Source: Eubacteriales bacterium
GTDB taxonomy: Bacteria; Bacillota_A; Clostridia; Christensenellales; Aristaeellaceae
NCBI GenBank assembly: GCA_029974035.1
Contig: JARKQG010000089.1
Span: 1 to 11,441, forward strand
Direction: 5' to 3'
Length of the DNA: 11,441 bases
The position numbers and the translations under genes are program-made. A model generated the notes under the pieces. That model ran no database searches. It was not told the DNA's origin and worked only from the letters and a program-made list of their open reading frames with translations. Each line of letters opens with the position of its first letter. The stretch's first letter is position 1. Of the stretch, positions 1-6,595 are shown in pieces.

Positions 1-216
1 GACGGCGACTATGTGGCCGCCTGCGGCCCGGAGCCGATGCTCCGGGCGGTGTACAATGCGGTGGATCTGCCCGGCCAGTTCAGCTTCGAGGCTCGAATGG
101 CCTGCGGCGTCGGTGCGTGCATGGGCTGCACCTGCGAAACCAAGCTGGGCGCGAAGCGCATCTGCGCCGACGGCCCGGTCTTCCGAAGGGAGGAAATCCT
201 GTGGACACGCGGGTGA
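1..216 (+). CDS. pyrK: Dihydroorotate dehydrogenase B, electron-transfer subunit (3' end only)
   Basis: The window opens inside this gene; the last 71 codons are present and end at TGA 214-216. PyrK carries FAD and a [2Fe-2S] cluster and passes electrons from dihydroorotate oxidation in PyrD to NAD+. The fragment shows the end of the ferredoxin-reductase-like NAD-binding fold (a CGPEPML motif) followed by the cluster-binding cysteines in the order C-x4-C-x2-C-x11-C and then the family's ADGPVF ending. A fifth cysteine sits two residues after the third ligand. The last spacing is a little shorter than the x14 I recall from well-studied PyrK proteins, but the pattern is otherwise standard. The reading frame overlaps the start of pyrD by 16 bases, which suggests translational coupling of the two subunits. 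FAD-binding residues lie outside the window. Confidence 0.93.
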   Translation, partial: DGDYVAACGPEPMLRAVYNAVDLPGQFSFEARMACGVGACMGCTCETKLGAKRICADGPVFRREEILWTRG

Positions 217-1112
217 AATTGAGTGGTTGGACGCTGGACAACCCGGTGATTGCCGCCAGCGGCGCCTTCGGCTACGGCAAGGAATATCACGGGTATTACG
301 ACATCAACTGCCTGGGCAGCTTCTCCTTCAAGGGCACCACCCTTTCGGCCCGGGCGGGCAACCCGCTGCCGCGCATCGCGGAGTGCCCCGCGGGGATGCT
401 CAACGCCGTGGGGCTTCAGAACCCGGGGGTCGATCACGTGCTGGCGCACGAGCTGCCGGAACTGGCCGCGTTCTTCCGCAAAAAGGTGATTGCCAACATC
501 AGCGGGTTTTCGCTGGACGAGTACCGGGAGGCCTGCCGCCGGATCGACGCTTCGGAGGCGGTGGGGCTGATCGAGGTCAACATCTCCTGCCCCAACGTTC
601 ACGGCGGCGGCATGAGCTTTGGCTCGGACGCAAAGAGCGCCGCGGCGGTCACGGCGGCGGTGAAGGCGGTCACAAAAAAGCCGGTCTACATGAAGCTGTC
701 GCCCAACGTGACCGACATCGCCGAAATCGCCCGGGCCTGCGAGGGCGCGGGGGCGGACGGCCTCGCCCTCATCAATACGCTTCTGGGCATGCGCATTGAT
801 CTCAAAACCCGAAGGCCCGTGCTGGCCAACAAAACCGGCGGCCTCTCCGGCCCGGCGATCCTGCCGGTGGCCGTCGCGGCGGTCTACCGGGTCTACGAGG
901 CGGTGAAGATCCCCCTCATCGGCATGGGCGGCGTGGCGGGCGCGAAGGACGTGCTGGAGATGATGCTCGCCGGTGCCACGGCGGTGGAGGTGGGCGCGGC
1001 GAACCTGGCAAACCCCTTCGCCTGCCGCGACATCCTGGACGGCCTGCCCGGGGAAATGGAAAAGTACGGCATCGACAGGCTGACCGACATCATAGGAGGC
1101 GCACATGGATAA
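201..1112 (+). CDS. pyrD: Dihydroorotate dehydrogenase B, catalytic subunit (class 1B)
   Basis: Oxidises dihydroorotate to orotate in the cytoplasm using FMN, with PyrK as electron acceptor partner. The protein is 303 residues, the usual size for the class. I chose GTG 201 because GGGAGG (188-193) lies seven bases upstream and the protein then begins with the expected [11 protein letters not shown] segment. An in-frame upstream start would run deep into pyrK. Visible motifs: ASGAFGYG near residue 19, KGTT at 44-47, NAVGLQNPG at 68-76, NISCPN at 127-132 with the class 1 catalytic-base cysteine at residue 130, [14 protein letters not shown], and the phosphate-binding end GMGGV. A cysteine rather than serine as catalytic base, together with the adjacent pyrK, makes this class 1B rather than the membrane-bound quinone-linked class 2. 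Its end overlaps pyrF by eight bases. Confidence 0.97.
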   Translation: MDTRVKLSGWTLDNPVIAASGAFGYGKEYHGYYDINCLGSFSFKGTTLSARAGNPLPRIAECPAGMLNAVGLQNPGVDHVLAHELPELAAFFRKKVIANISGFSLDEYREACRRIDASEAVGLIEVNISCPNVHGGGMSFGSDAKSAAAVTAAVKAVTKKPVYMKLSPNVTDIAEIARACEGAGADGLALINTLLGMRIDLKTRRPVLANKTGGLSGPAILPVAVAAVYRVYEAVKIPLIGMGGVAGAKDVLEMMLAGATAVEVGAANLANPFACRDILDGLPGEMEKYGIDRLTDIIGGAHG

Positions 1113-1812
1113 AAGGGTCATCATCGCGCTGGACTTTCCCGGCGCGGGCGAGGTGTTCGACTTTCTGGGGCTGTTCCGGGGCGAGAAGCCCTTCGTCAAG
1201 ATCGGGATGGAGCTGTACTACGCCGAGGGGCCGGACATCGTGCGGCGGGTGAAGGCGGCGGGCCACCCGGTGTTTCTCGACCTCAAGCTGCACGACATCC
1301 CCACCACCGTGCGGCGCGCCATGCGGGTGCTGTCGGGCCTCAATGTGGATATGACCAACCTCCACGCCGCCGGCACCATCGACATGATGCGCGAGGCCCT
1401 TGCCGGCCTCACCCGGCCGGACGGTTCCCGGCCGAAGCTGCTGGCCGTCACCCAGCTCACCTCCACCACTGAGGAGCGGATGCAAAGGGAGCTTCTGATC
1501 TCCGCCTCCATGGAGGAGACCGTGGCCCGCTACGCGCAAAACGCGAGGGAAGCGGGGCTGGACGGCGTGGTGTGCTCGCCCCTGGAGGCCGCGCCGGTGA
1601 AGCGCGCCTGCGGGCCGGAATTTCTGACGGTGACCCCCGGCGTGCGCTTTTCCGATGGCGCCGCCGACGACCAGGCCCGGGTGATGACGCCCGAAAAAGC
1701 GCGCCTCGGCGGCAGCGACTTCATCGTGGTGGGCCGGCCCATCACCGCCGCCGCCGACCCGGTGGCGGCCTACCGGCGCTGCGTGCGCGAATTTGGAGGA
1801 AGCAACGCATGA
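1105..1812 (+). CDS. pyrF: Orotidine 5'-phosphate decarboxylase
   Basis: Catalyses the last step of UMP synthesis, decarboxylation of OMP. The protein is 235 residues, normal for the short bacterial type (PyrF subfamily 1). ATG 1105 has AGGAGG at 1094-1099, five bases upstream. The active-site signature [10 protein letters not shown] lies at residues 59-68, giving the Asp-x-Lys-x-x-Asp catalytic set (D59, K61, D64), with a further conserved Lys at 32 (VKIGMEL). The phosphate-binding elements TPGVR and VVGRPIT are present towards the C-terminus. It overlaps pyrD by eight bases upstream and shares an ATGA with pyrE downstream, so it sits in one transcript with both. No missing residues or frameshifts are visible. 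Confidence 0.97.
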   Translation: MDKRVIIALDFPGAGEVFDFLGLFRGEKPFVKIGMELYYAEGPDIVRRVKAAGHPVFLDLKLHDIPTTVRRAMRVLSGLNVDMTNLHAAGTIDMMREALAGLTRPDGSRPKLLAVTQLTSTTEERMQRELLISASMEETVARYAQNAREAGLDGVVCSPLEAAPVKRACGPEFLTVTPGVRFSDGAADDQARVMTPEKARLGGSDFIVVGRPITAAADPVAAYRRCVREFGGSNA

Positions 1813-2453
1813 AGCATGAAACCGCCAGGGATCTTCTCGCCGTCCGGGCCGTCTTTTTGCGGCCGGAGCAGCCCTTTACCTGGGCCAGCGGCATCAAGTC
1901 CCCCATCTACTGCGACAACCGGCTCACCCTGTCCGACCCCGAAGTGCGCACCCGGATCGAAACGGGCCTGGCGGATCTGGTGCGGACGCGATACCCCGAG
2001 TGCCAGGCGCTGATGGGCACCGCCACCGCGGGCATCCCCCACGCGGCCATCGCGGCGCACATCCTGGGCCTGCCCATGGGCTACGTGCGCTCCGGCGCCA
2101 AGGACCACGGCCGCGGAAACCGCATCGAGGGCCGGTGCGACCCGGGCACCAAGGTGGTGGTGGTGGAGGACCTGATCTCCACCGCCGGCAGCGCGGTCGA
2201 GACGGTGGAGGCCCTCCGCGAAGCGGGGGCCGTGGTGCTGGGCATCGTCAGCATCTTCACCTACGGCATGAAAAAGGGCCTCGAACGCCTCCGGGCCGCG
2301 GGCGTGGAAAACGCCTCCCTCACCGACTTTGATCAGCTGGTGGAGACCGCCGTCCGCGAGGGCTACATCGCCCCCGGGGACGCGCCGCGCCTCGCCGCCT
2401 TCCGCGACAACCCCTCGGACGAGGGCTGGATGGCCCGAAAGGAGAACGCCTGA
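1809..2453 (+). CDS. pyrE: Orotate phosphoribosyltransferase
   Basis: Joins orotate to PRPP to make OMP, the substrate of the PyrF encoded just upstream. The start is ATG 1809, overlapping the pyrF stop as ATGA, with GGAGGA at 1795-1800. The reading frame stays open further upstream inside pyrF, but that part is only the pyrF shadow. The protein is 214 residues. Visible features: [13 protein letters not shown] at 26-38, which binds orotate; the mobile catalytic loop around [15 protein letters not shown] at 94-108 with its Lys and His; and the PRPP signature [13 protein letters not shown] at 116-128. The C-terminal stretch after about residue 170 is a helical extension typical of Firmicute and Bacteroidetes forms. 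Its stop overlaps the pyrB start by one base (TGATG). Confidence 0.97.
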   Translation: MKHETARDLLAVRAVFLRPEQPFTWASGIKSPIYCDNRLTLSDPEVRTRIETGLADLVRTRYPECQALMGTATAGIPHAAIAAHILGLPMGYVRSGAKDHGRGNRIEGRCDPGTKVVVVEDLISTAGSAVETVEALREAGAVVLGIVSIFTYGMKKGLERLRAAGVENASLTDFDQLVETAVREGYIAPGDAPRLAAFRDNPSDEGWMARKENA

Positions 2454-3367
2454 TGCGCCACCTGATCGATATCGAGGACCTGTCCCTTGCGGAGATCGAC
2501 GGCATTTTGGACCTGACCGACGACATCATCCGCCACCGGAAAGAATACGCCGAGGCGATGCGCGGCAAGAAGCTGGCCACCCTGTTTTTCGAGCCTTCCA
2601 CCCGCACGCGCCTCAGCTTTGAGGCGGCGATGCTGGAGCTGGGCGGCAGCGTGCTGGGCTTCGCTACGGCGGACTCCTCCAGCGCCGCCAAGGGCGAGAG
2701 CGTGTCCGACACCGTGCGCACCGTGGCCTGCTACGCCGACATCATCGCCATGCGCCACCCCAAGGAGGGCGCGCCCATGGCGGCCGTTGCCCGGTCGAAG
2801 GTGCCCATCATCAACGCCGGCGACGGCGGCCACAACCACCCCACCCAGACGCTGACGGACCTGGCCACCATCCGCCGCGACATGGGCCGGCTGGACCATC
2901 TGGTGGTGGGGCTGTGCGGCGATCTCAAGTTTGGCCGCACGGTACACTCGCTGATCACCGCCATGAGCCGCTATGAGGGCGTGGAGTTTGTGCTGATCTC
3001 GCCGCCGGAACTGGTGATCCCGGACTACCTGAAGCGCACGCTGGCCCAGCGGGGCGCCGCCTGGCGCGAGGTGCAGGCGCTGGAGGACGTGATGGGCGAT
3101 CTGGACGTCCTTTACATGACCCGCGTGCAGAAGGAGCGCTTCTTCAACGAGGCGGACTACGTACGCCTCAAGGACAGCTACATTTTGACGCCGGAAAAGC
3201 TGGAGCCCGCCAGGCGCGACATGATCGTGCTGCACCCGCTGCCCCGGGTCAACGAAATCTCCCACCGGGTGGACGACGACCCCCGCGCCCGCTACTTTGA
3301 GCAGGTGGAAAACGGAAAATTCGTGCGCATGGCGCTGATGATGAAGCTGATGGAGGCGACCGCATGA
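2453..3367 (+). CDS. pyrB: Aspartate carbamoyltransferase, catalytic chain
   Basis: Condenses carbamoyl phosphate with aspartate, the committed step of pyrimidine synthesis. The 304-residue protein matches the catalytic-chain length. Motifs: FFEPSTRTR with the carbamoyl-phosphate loop STRTR at 49-53, SSSAAKGES with the conserved active-site Lys at 80 (supplied to the neighbouring subunit in the trimer), [22 protein letters not shown], and HPLPRVNEI from 261. The start ATG 2453 overlaps the pyrE stop and has AAAGGAG at 2438-2444. Adjacent pyrI implies a regulated holoenzyme of the B-class type (catalytic trimers bridged by regulatory dimers), unlike the unregulated trimer of Bacillus, whose operon lacks pyrI. 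The ATGA overlap with pyrI suggests coupled, balanced synthesis of the two chains. Confidence 0.97.
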   Translation: MRHLIDIEDLSLAEIDGILDLTDDIIRHRKEYAEAMRGKKLATLFFEPSTRTRLSFEAAMLELGGSVLGFATADSSSAAKGESVSDTVRTVACYADIIAMRHPKEGAPMAAVARSKVPIINAGDGGHNHPTQTLTDLATIRRDMGRLDHLVVGLCGDLKFGRTVHSLITAMSRYEGVEFVLISPPELVIPDYLKRTLAQRGAAWREVQALEDVMGDLDVLYMTRVQKERFFNEADYVRLKDSYILTPEKLEPARRDMIVLHPLPRVNEISHRVDDDPRARYFEQVENGKFVRMALMMKLMEATA

Positions 3368-3783
3368 ACATCGACGCGATTGAAAACGGCGTGGTGCTGG
3401 ACCACATCTCCGCCGGGCGGAGCATGGACATCTACCGCTACCTGGAGTTGGACCGGCTGGACTGCTGCGTGGCCATCATCAAGAACGTGCGCTCAAACCG
3501 CATGGGCAGAAAGGACATCATCAAGATCGACGCCAACTTTCCCGTCAACCTGGACACCCTGGGCTACATCGATCCCGGCATCACCGTGAACATCATCCGC
3601 AACGGCCGCAACGTGGAAAAGCGCAAGCTGGAGCTGCCGGAAAGGCTGGTGAACATCATCACCTGCAAAAACCCCCGCTGCATCACCACCGTGGAGCAGG
3701 AGATCGACCAGGTGTTCAAGCTGTCCGACCGGGAGAGCTGCACCTACAAGTGCGCCTACTGCGACGCCGAGCGGAAGCGGTAG
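3364..3783 (+). CDS. pyrI: Aspartate carbamoyltransferase, regulatory chain
   Basis: Regulatory chain that binds nucleotide effectors in its N-terminal domain and contacts PyrB through a C-terminal zinc domain. The protein is 139 residues, somewhat shorter than the enterobacterial form of about 153, mainly because of a short N-terminus. The start of the allosteric fold ([10 protein letters not shown], residues 6-15) and the segment [12 protein letters not shown] (44-55) are recognisable. The four zinc ligands are C101, C106, C130 and C133 (C-x4-C then C-x2-C). An additional cysteine at 126 and a CysCys pair at 34-35 are not zinc ligands in known structures. It is the last gene of the pyrimidine operon; a strong hairpin begins about 20 bases after its stop. 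Confidence 0.96.
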   Translation: MNIDAIENGVVLDHISAGRSMDIYRYLELDRLDCCVAIIKNVRSNRMGRKDIIKIDANFPVNLDTLGYIDPGITVNIIRNGRNVEKRKLELPERLVNIITCKNPRCITTVEQEIDQVFKLSDRESCTYKCAYCDAERKR

Positions 3784-3805
3784 ACGCCTTCGGCCGGGAC
3801 GAATG

Positions 3806-3837
3806 AAGGGCCCGCGGCGAAAAGCCGCGGGCCCTTT
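3806..3837. terminator. Bidirectional hairpin terminator between convergent genes
   Basis: A perfect 13-bp stem (arms 3806-3818 and 3824-3836) closes on a five-base GAAAA loop. The plus-strand side is followed by only three T residues, so it is a short-tract terminator. It lies between the end of the plus-strand pyrimidine operon (3783) and the end of the minus-strand prolyl isomerase gene (3854), so it probably ends both transcripts. Confidence 0.85.
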
Positions 3838-3853
3838 GCGGATTGCCCGGGGG

Positions 3854-5152
3854 TTACATGTCAAACTTTTCGACGGTCGCGGCGGTGGTCCATTCGTCCA
3901 GCGCCTTGGAGAAGGCCTCGCTCTGGGCGGTGGAAAGGGCCTGGCTGGTCAGCGCCTCCTTGACGGATTCAAAGTCCGCCGTGCCGGAGGGCACGTCCGC
4001 CTCGTAGCGGATGATGTGGTAGCCGTAGCTGCCCAGCACCGGCTCGGACACGTCGCCCACGTTTTTGAGCGCCAGCGCGGCGGCAAGGAACGCCGCGTCA
4101 TAGGACGCGCCTTCGCAAACGTAGTAGCCGGTCTCGGCGGTTTCCGTGCCGGCCTGCATGCCCGGGTCCTCGCCGTAGGCGTCAATGAGGCTCTGGAAGT
4201 CCTCGCCGGCCGCGATCTTGGCCTCCACCTCGTCCACCTTGGGCTGCGCCTCGGCGATCAGCGCGTCCAGCTGGGTCTGGGCGTCGGCCTTGTCGGCCTC
4301 GGCGGTGTCCTCGGCGGCGATCTTTTCCTTCAGCTCGTTGATCTCGCTGATCTTCTCGGGCGCGATCAGGATGTGCTTGACGGTGCGGATGCCCTCGGGC
4401 GTGTAGTACACGCTGCCGCCGCTGAGCTTGGCGGAGCAGTAGGCGGCGGGGGTGGCGTCGTAGAGCTCCTTCTGGGCGGCGACTTCGGCGTCAAAGGCGG
4501 CCTTCACATCGTCGTCCGTGACGGTGACGGGGTCGGTGACGCTCTCCTGCACGCGGGTGAGGATCGTGGACAGGGTGAACTGCTCCTTGAACTTCTCCAG
4601 CGGATAGCCCATGGTGGAGAGGTAGTCCTCCGCCTGCTTCTTGGCGTCCTCCTCGGAGGCGCCGGCCTGGGTGAAGTAGCTGGCGTAGGTGGAGACGTAG
4701 CCGTCGTAGGTGTCCGCGGCCTGCTTTTCGATGTCGGCCAGATCCTCGTCGCTCAGCTTATCCAGCCCCAATTCCGCGGCCTTGTGCTGCATGACTTTGA
4801 TCTGAATCGCGTAGTTCAGCGCCTGGTCCATCAGATAGGCGTGGATGTTCTCCTCCGTCACGTCGATCTGATAGGCCGTGTACTGGCTGGCGAAGATCTG
4901 AAAGTAGTTGTCCACCTCGCTGTAGAGGATGTCATCGCCGTCCACGGAGGCCACGACCTTGTTGGGATCGGGGGCGGGCGTCGGCTCGGCGGCCTCGGTG
5001 GCCTCGGCGGTGGCCTCGGCATCGGGGGCGGGCGTCGGCTCGGCGGCCTCGGCGGTGGCCTCGGCGTCGGGGACGGGGGTGGCCTCGGCCAGCGCGGTCA
5101 GCGGCAGCACTGTGATGAGCAGCGCGAGAACCAGGGTCAGAATTTTTTTCAT
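3854..5152 (-). CDS. Secreted SurA/PpiC-type peptidyl-prolyl isomerase with coiled-coil insertion
   Basis: Predicted exported foldase or chaperone of 432 residues. ATG 5152-5150 has GGAGG nine bases upstream. Residues 1-22 form a signal peptide with a type I site after ALA. There is no lipobox cysteine, unlike the Firmicute foldase PrsA. Residues 23-64 are an Ala/Glu/Pro/Thr-rich linker with an internal repeat. Residues 65 to about 225 resemble the SurA N-terminal chaperone domain (VDGDDILYSEVDNYF at its start). The parvulin domain starts with VKHILI at 258-263 and ends with GSYGYHIIRY at 374-383, with GEDFQSLIDAYGEDPGM between. A highly charged helical stretch at about 266-313 separates the first strand from the rest of the domain and looks like an inserted coiled coil. 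It probably follows the coiled-coil gene at 5328-5870 in the same transcript. The family call is firm; its substrates are unknown. Confidence 0.88.
   Translation of the reverse strand: MKKILTLVLALLITVLPLTALAEATPVPDAEATAEAAEPTPAPDAEATAEATEAAEPTPAPDPNKVVASVDGDDILYSEVDNYFQIFASQYTAYQIDVTEENIHAYLMDQALNYAIQIKVMQHKAAELGLDKLSDEDLADIEKQAADTYDGYVSTYASYFTQAGASEEDAKKQAEDYLSTMGYPLEKFKEQFTLSTILTRVQESVTDPVTVTDDDVKAAFDAEVAAQKELYDATPAAYCSAKLSGGSVYYTPEGIRTVKHILIAPEKISEINELKEKIAAEDTAEADKADAQTQLDALIAEAQPKVDEVEAKIAAGEDFQSLIDAYGEDPGMQAGTETAETGYYVCEGASYDAAFLAAALALKNVGDVSEPVLGSYGYHIIRYEADVPSGTADFESVKEALTSQALSTAQSEAFSKALDEWTTAATVEKFDM
4967..5073 (-). repeat. Imperfect tandem repeat encoding the Ala/Glu/Pro/Thr linker
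   Basis: Within the prolyl isomerase gene, two adjacent units encode AEATAEA...EPTPAPD, one of about 18 residues (54 bases) and one of about 15 (45 bases). The longer unit carries an extra EAT-type triplet. The DNA copies match closely over their shared part, for example ATCGGGGGCGGGCG at 4967 and again at 5021. This suggests recent slippage or duplication in a disordered linker after the signal peptide. Confidence 0.75.
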
Positions 5153-5239
5153 GATGCGATGCCTCCATGTTTAATGCGAACAGACGGCGCGTGGCCCTCC
5201 GTTTTTCGGGTTTCAAGCCGCCGCGCGCCCGCCGCCGCC

Positions 5240-5257
5240 GTTCCGCCGGGGCGGAAC
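5240..5257. other. Inverted repeat in the spacer between the coiled-coil and isomerase genes
   Basis: GTTCCGC (5240-5246) and GCGGAAC (5251-5257) form a 7-bp stem around CGGG within a very GC-rich spacer of 175 bases. No T-run follows on either strand, so it is not a convincing intrinsic terminator. It could affect mRNA processing or be chance in GC-rich DNA. The rest of this spacer shows no gene and no convincing promoter apart from the isomerase ribosome binding site at 5162-5166. Confidence 0.3.
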
Positions 5258-5327
5258 CTGCCACGGCGTCAAGCGCGCGACGGTCGTCCATGTATAGACG
5301 GTGAAATGGCCCGATTGGATGCGTCCG

Positions 5328-5870
5328 CTACGGCGCGGGGGTGACGGCGGGCGTGGGGGTCGGTTCCGGCGTCGGCGTCGGTGTGGGTTCGGGCGTGGGC
5401 GTGGGCATTTCCGCCAGCTGCCGCTTGAGATCGTCAATGGTGGCCTGGGCCTGGGTCAGCAGATCATCCTTTTCGTCGATGACCGCCTGCATCCCGGCCT
5501 TGGCCTTGTCAACGGCCTTTTTCTTGTCGGCCTCGGCTTTTTCCAGCGCTTCCTTCAGCTTGGCCTCGCCGTCGGCCGCGGCCTTTTCCAGGGTGGCCTT
5601 CTTGTCGGCTTCGGCTTTTTCCAGCGCTTCCTTCAGCTTGGCTTCGCCGTCGGCCGCGGCCTTTTCCAGCGCTTCCTTGCCGCCGGAAGCGGCGTCGGTC
5701 AGCGCCTGTTCCTTTTCGGCGATGGTGGTCTGCGCCGCGTCGAGGTTGCCCTTGATTTCGGCCAGCGCGGCGTTCGCCGCTTTCTGGGTGTTGCTCAGAT
5801 TGACGCAGAAGATGACGGCGACAATGAGCGCGATGGCCAGCAAAAGGGACACCAGTTTCCACGCTTTCAT
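5328..5870 (-). CDS. Membrane-anchored coiled-coil protein with Pro/Thr-rich tail
   Basis: I do not recognise a named family for this 180-residue protein. The start is ATG 5870-5868, with GGAGG at 5884-5880 nine bases upstream. A longer in-frame start at 5912 is unlikely because the -10 element lies at 5915-5920. Residues 1-5 are short and basic, 6-23 are a single hydrophobic helix (LVSLLLAIALIVAVIF), and 27 to about 153 are almost pure Ala/Lys/Glu/Asp helix. The last 25 residues alternate Pro and Thr with some Glu. The likely topology is N-inside with the coiled coil and tail outside the membrane. Residues within the coil are duplicated by a 78-base tandem repeat. The tail resembles the PTPAP linker of the neighbouring isomerase, which is encoded 175 bases downstream on the same strand. 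A spacer or anchor role in the envelope is inference only. Confidence 0.75.
   Translation of the reverse strand: MKAWKLVSLLLAIALIVAVIFCVNLSNTQKAANAALAEIKGNLDAAQTTIAEKEQALTDAASGGKEALEKAAADGEAKLKEALEKAEADKKATLEKAAADGEAKLKEALEKAEADKKKAVDKAKAGMQAVIDEKDDLLTQAQATIDDLKRQLAEMPTPTPEPTPTPTPEPTPTPAVTPAP
5521..5676 (-). repeat. 78-bp tandem duplication within the coiled-coil gene
   Basis: Two adjacent 78-base units (5521-5598 and 5599-5676) are nearly identical. Both begin TTCTTGTCGGC on the plus strand and differ by a few substitutions. Each encodes 26 residues, including LEKAAADGEAKLKEALEK, so the duplication keeps the frame and lengthens the helix. Confidence 0.92.
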
Positions 5871-5914
5871 GGGCGAACCCCTCCGTTCAATTGTTGCAAA
5901 AGAACACGCCACAA

Positions 5915-5943
5915 ATTATAACACAAGCGTAAACGCTTGAACA
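5915..5943 (-). promoter_or_regulatory. Probable sigma-A promoter for the coiled-coil gene
   Basis: On the minus strand a perfect TATAAT lies at 5920-5915. A weak -35 (TGTTCA, 5943-5938) stands 17 bases upstream. The predicted transcript start would give a leader of roughly 40 bases before ATG 5870. The spacer is filled by an inverted repeat, listed separately. Confidence 0.65.
5924..5939. promoter_or_regulatory. Candidate operator: inverted repeat in the promoter spacer
   Basis: CAAGCG-TAAA-CGCTTG is a perfect 6-bp inverted repeat lying exactly between the -35 and -10 of the coiled-coil gene, a position where a bound repressor would block polymerase. Read on the minus strand it resembles a CcpA-type cre site (TGNAANCGNTNNCW) with two mismatches, at minus-strand positions 5941-5928. 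The regulator is not identifiable from the sequence. Confidence 0.4.
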
Positions 5944-5954
5944 GGGGCGCCTTT

Positions 5955-6007
5955 AAAAAAACGCGGCGATTTGACGTGTGCCGGAAAATTGTACGTTTTC
6001 CGCCGCG
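5955..6007 (-). terminator. Possible second terminator with nested hairpin and T7 tract
   Basis: On the minus strand CGCGGCG (6007-6001) can pair with CGCCGCG (5968-5962), and this second arm is followed directly by seven T residues (5961-5955). Inside the loop, an A-rich/T-rich arm pair (6000-5996 with 5988-5984) forms a smaller stem. The outer loop is long for an intrinsic terminator. It lies after the stronger terminator of the HPr-like gene and before the coiled-coil promoter, so it may be a back-up terminator. Confidence 0.4.
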
Positions 6008-6021
6008 ATTGGGGGCACGAC

Positions 6022-6049
6022 AAAAGGCGGGCGGCCATCGCCGCCCGCC
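6022..6049 (-). terminator. Intrinsic terminator of the HPr-like gene
   Basis: A perfect 10-bp GC stem (GGCGGGCGGC 6026-6035 and GCCGCCCGCC 6040-6049, loop of four) is followed on the minus strand by TTTT (6025-6022). It starts 16 bases after the stop of the HPr-like gene, so that gene is probably transcribed on its own. Confidence 0.85.
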
Positions 6050-6065
6050 CGCGCTCGCATTCGCG

Positions 6066-6296
6066 TCAGTTGATGATGAAGGACTTGATCTCCTCCATCA
6101 GGTCGTCGCAATCGTCGTTGTATACTTCCAGCGTGATGGGACGGGACAGGTCCAGACTGAAGATGCCCAGGATGGATTTGGCGTCCACGACATGACGGCC
6201 GGCGCGAAGATCGATGTCATAGGGGTGACGGTTGACGATGTTGACAAAGGTCTTGACGTTCTCGGCCAGACTCAGCTTGATGTTGACAGCGCGCAT
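6066..6296 (-). CDS. HPr-family protein lacking the phosphocarrier histidine
   Basis: A 76-residue protein of the PTS HPr fold. The central segment VVDAKSILGIFSLDLS (36-51) matches the HPr region around the regulatory serine, which here is S41 (equivalent to Ser46). The end, ITLEVYNDDCDDLMEEIKSFI, matches the last strand and helix. The N-terminal region that should carry the active-site loop (GxHARPA, His15) reads SLAENVKTFVNIV at residues 9-21, with no histidine or arginine there. It therefore cannot act as a PEP-dependent phosphocarrier in the normal way. ATG 6296 has GAGGG at 6307-6303. The gene has its own promoter and terminator and no PTS genes nearby. A regulatory role, perhaps through phosphorylation of S41, is inference. 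An unrelated small alpha/beta protein is unlikely given the AKSILGIFSL match. Confidence 0.85.
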   Translation of the reverse strand: MRAVNIKLSLAENVKTFVNIVNRHPYDIDLRAGRHVVDAKSILGIFSLDLSRPITLEVYNDDCDDLMEEIKSFIIN

Positions 6297-6337
6297 ACTG
6301 ATCCCTCACTTACATCCTCATTGAGCTCGCTACGCAC

Positions 6338-6367
6338 AATATACAACCCCCGTATTCGCTTTTTCAA
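6338..6367 (-). promoter_or_regulatory. Probable sigma-A promoter of the HPr-like gene
   Basis: Minus-strand TTGAAA (6367-6362) and TATATT (6343-6338) are separated by 18 bases. The resulting leader to ATG 6296 would be about 35 bases. An inverted repeat, CGCTT-N4-AAGCG (6357-6370), covers the -35. Confidence 0.7.
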
Positions 6368-6439
6368 GCGGGATTGCGTCATTTACTAACTTTTAATTTG
6401 CCGGGCGGCATTTGAGCGGAACGGCGTCGAAAAAAACCG

Positions 6440-6468
6440 TTGACACGCGGGGTTCGTTTTGTTATAAT
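6440..6468 (+). promoter_or_regulatory. Consensus promoter of the tRNA operon
   Basis: TTGACA (6440-6445) and TATAAT (6463-6468) are both perfect and separated by 17 bases. This is a very strong sigma-A promoter, about 45-50 bases upstream of the first tRNA, which fits a stable-RNA operon. It is divergent from the HPr-like promoter. Confidence 0.93.
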
Positions 6469-6517
6469 ACCACTCGTCGGTCGGATGCGGCTGCATAGCT
6501 TCGTTCGGTTGACACCT

Positions 6518-6591
6518 TGCCGAATGGTGTAACGGTAGCACCTACGACTCTGACTCGTATTGTCTAGGTTCGAATCCTAGTTCGGCAGCCA
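6518..6591 (+). tRNA. tRNA-Gln (anticodon CTG)
   Basis: A 74-base cloverleaf with encoded CCA. The acceptor TGCCGAA (6518-6524) pairs with TTCGGCA (6581-6587), followed by discriminator G and CCA. The anticodon stem TACGA/TCGTA encloses the loop CTCTGAC (6548-6554), giving CTG at 6550-6552, which reads CAG. The T arm is CTAGG/CCTAG around TTCGAAT. The D arm contains the usual GG. The U1-A72 acceptor pair is typical of bacterial glutamine tRNAs. Confidence 0.96.
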
Positions 6592-6595
6592 GCAT

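Noticed and set aside
9..1199. Minus-strand open frame of 396 codons opposite pyrK, pyrD and pyrF
   Set aside because: Arg/His/Ala-rich antisense translation; the plus strand carries conserved catalytic motifs throughout.
201..3783. Search for frameshifts, fusions or foreign genes in the pyrimidine operon
   Set aside because: All reading frames are intact with normal lengths, motifs and short overlaps; nothing suggests transfer or decay.
5291..5296. TATACA on the minus strand as a -10 for the isomerase gene
   Set aside because: No acceptable -35 stands 16-18 bases upstream and it lies about 140 bases from the start codon; co-transcription with the coiled-coil gene is simpler.
3803..5344. 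Long plus-strand open frame (513 codons) opposite the prolyl isomerase gene
   Set aside because: Its translation is low-complexity Gly/Val/Leu/Arg-rich, typical of the antisense of a GC-rich gene. The minus strand gives a signal peptide, SurA-like and parvulin motifs and a good ribosome binding site.
5521..5676. Repeats considered as a CRISPR array or mobile-element repeat
   Set aside because: There are only two adjacent units with no spacers, and they are in frame within a coiled-coil coding sequence.
5328..5912. Longer start for the coiled-coil protein at 5912 (194 residues)
   Set aside because: The perfect TATAAT at 5915-5920 would place the transcript start inside this extension, and ATG 5870 has a good GGAGG while the upstream start does not.
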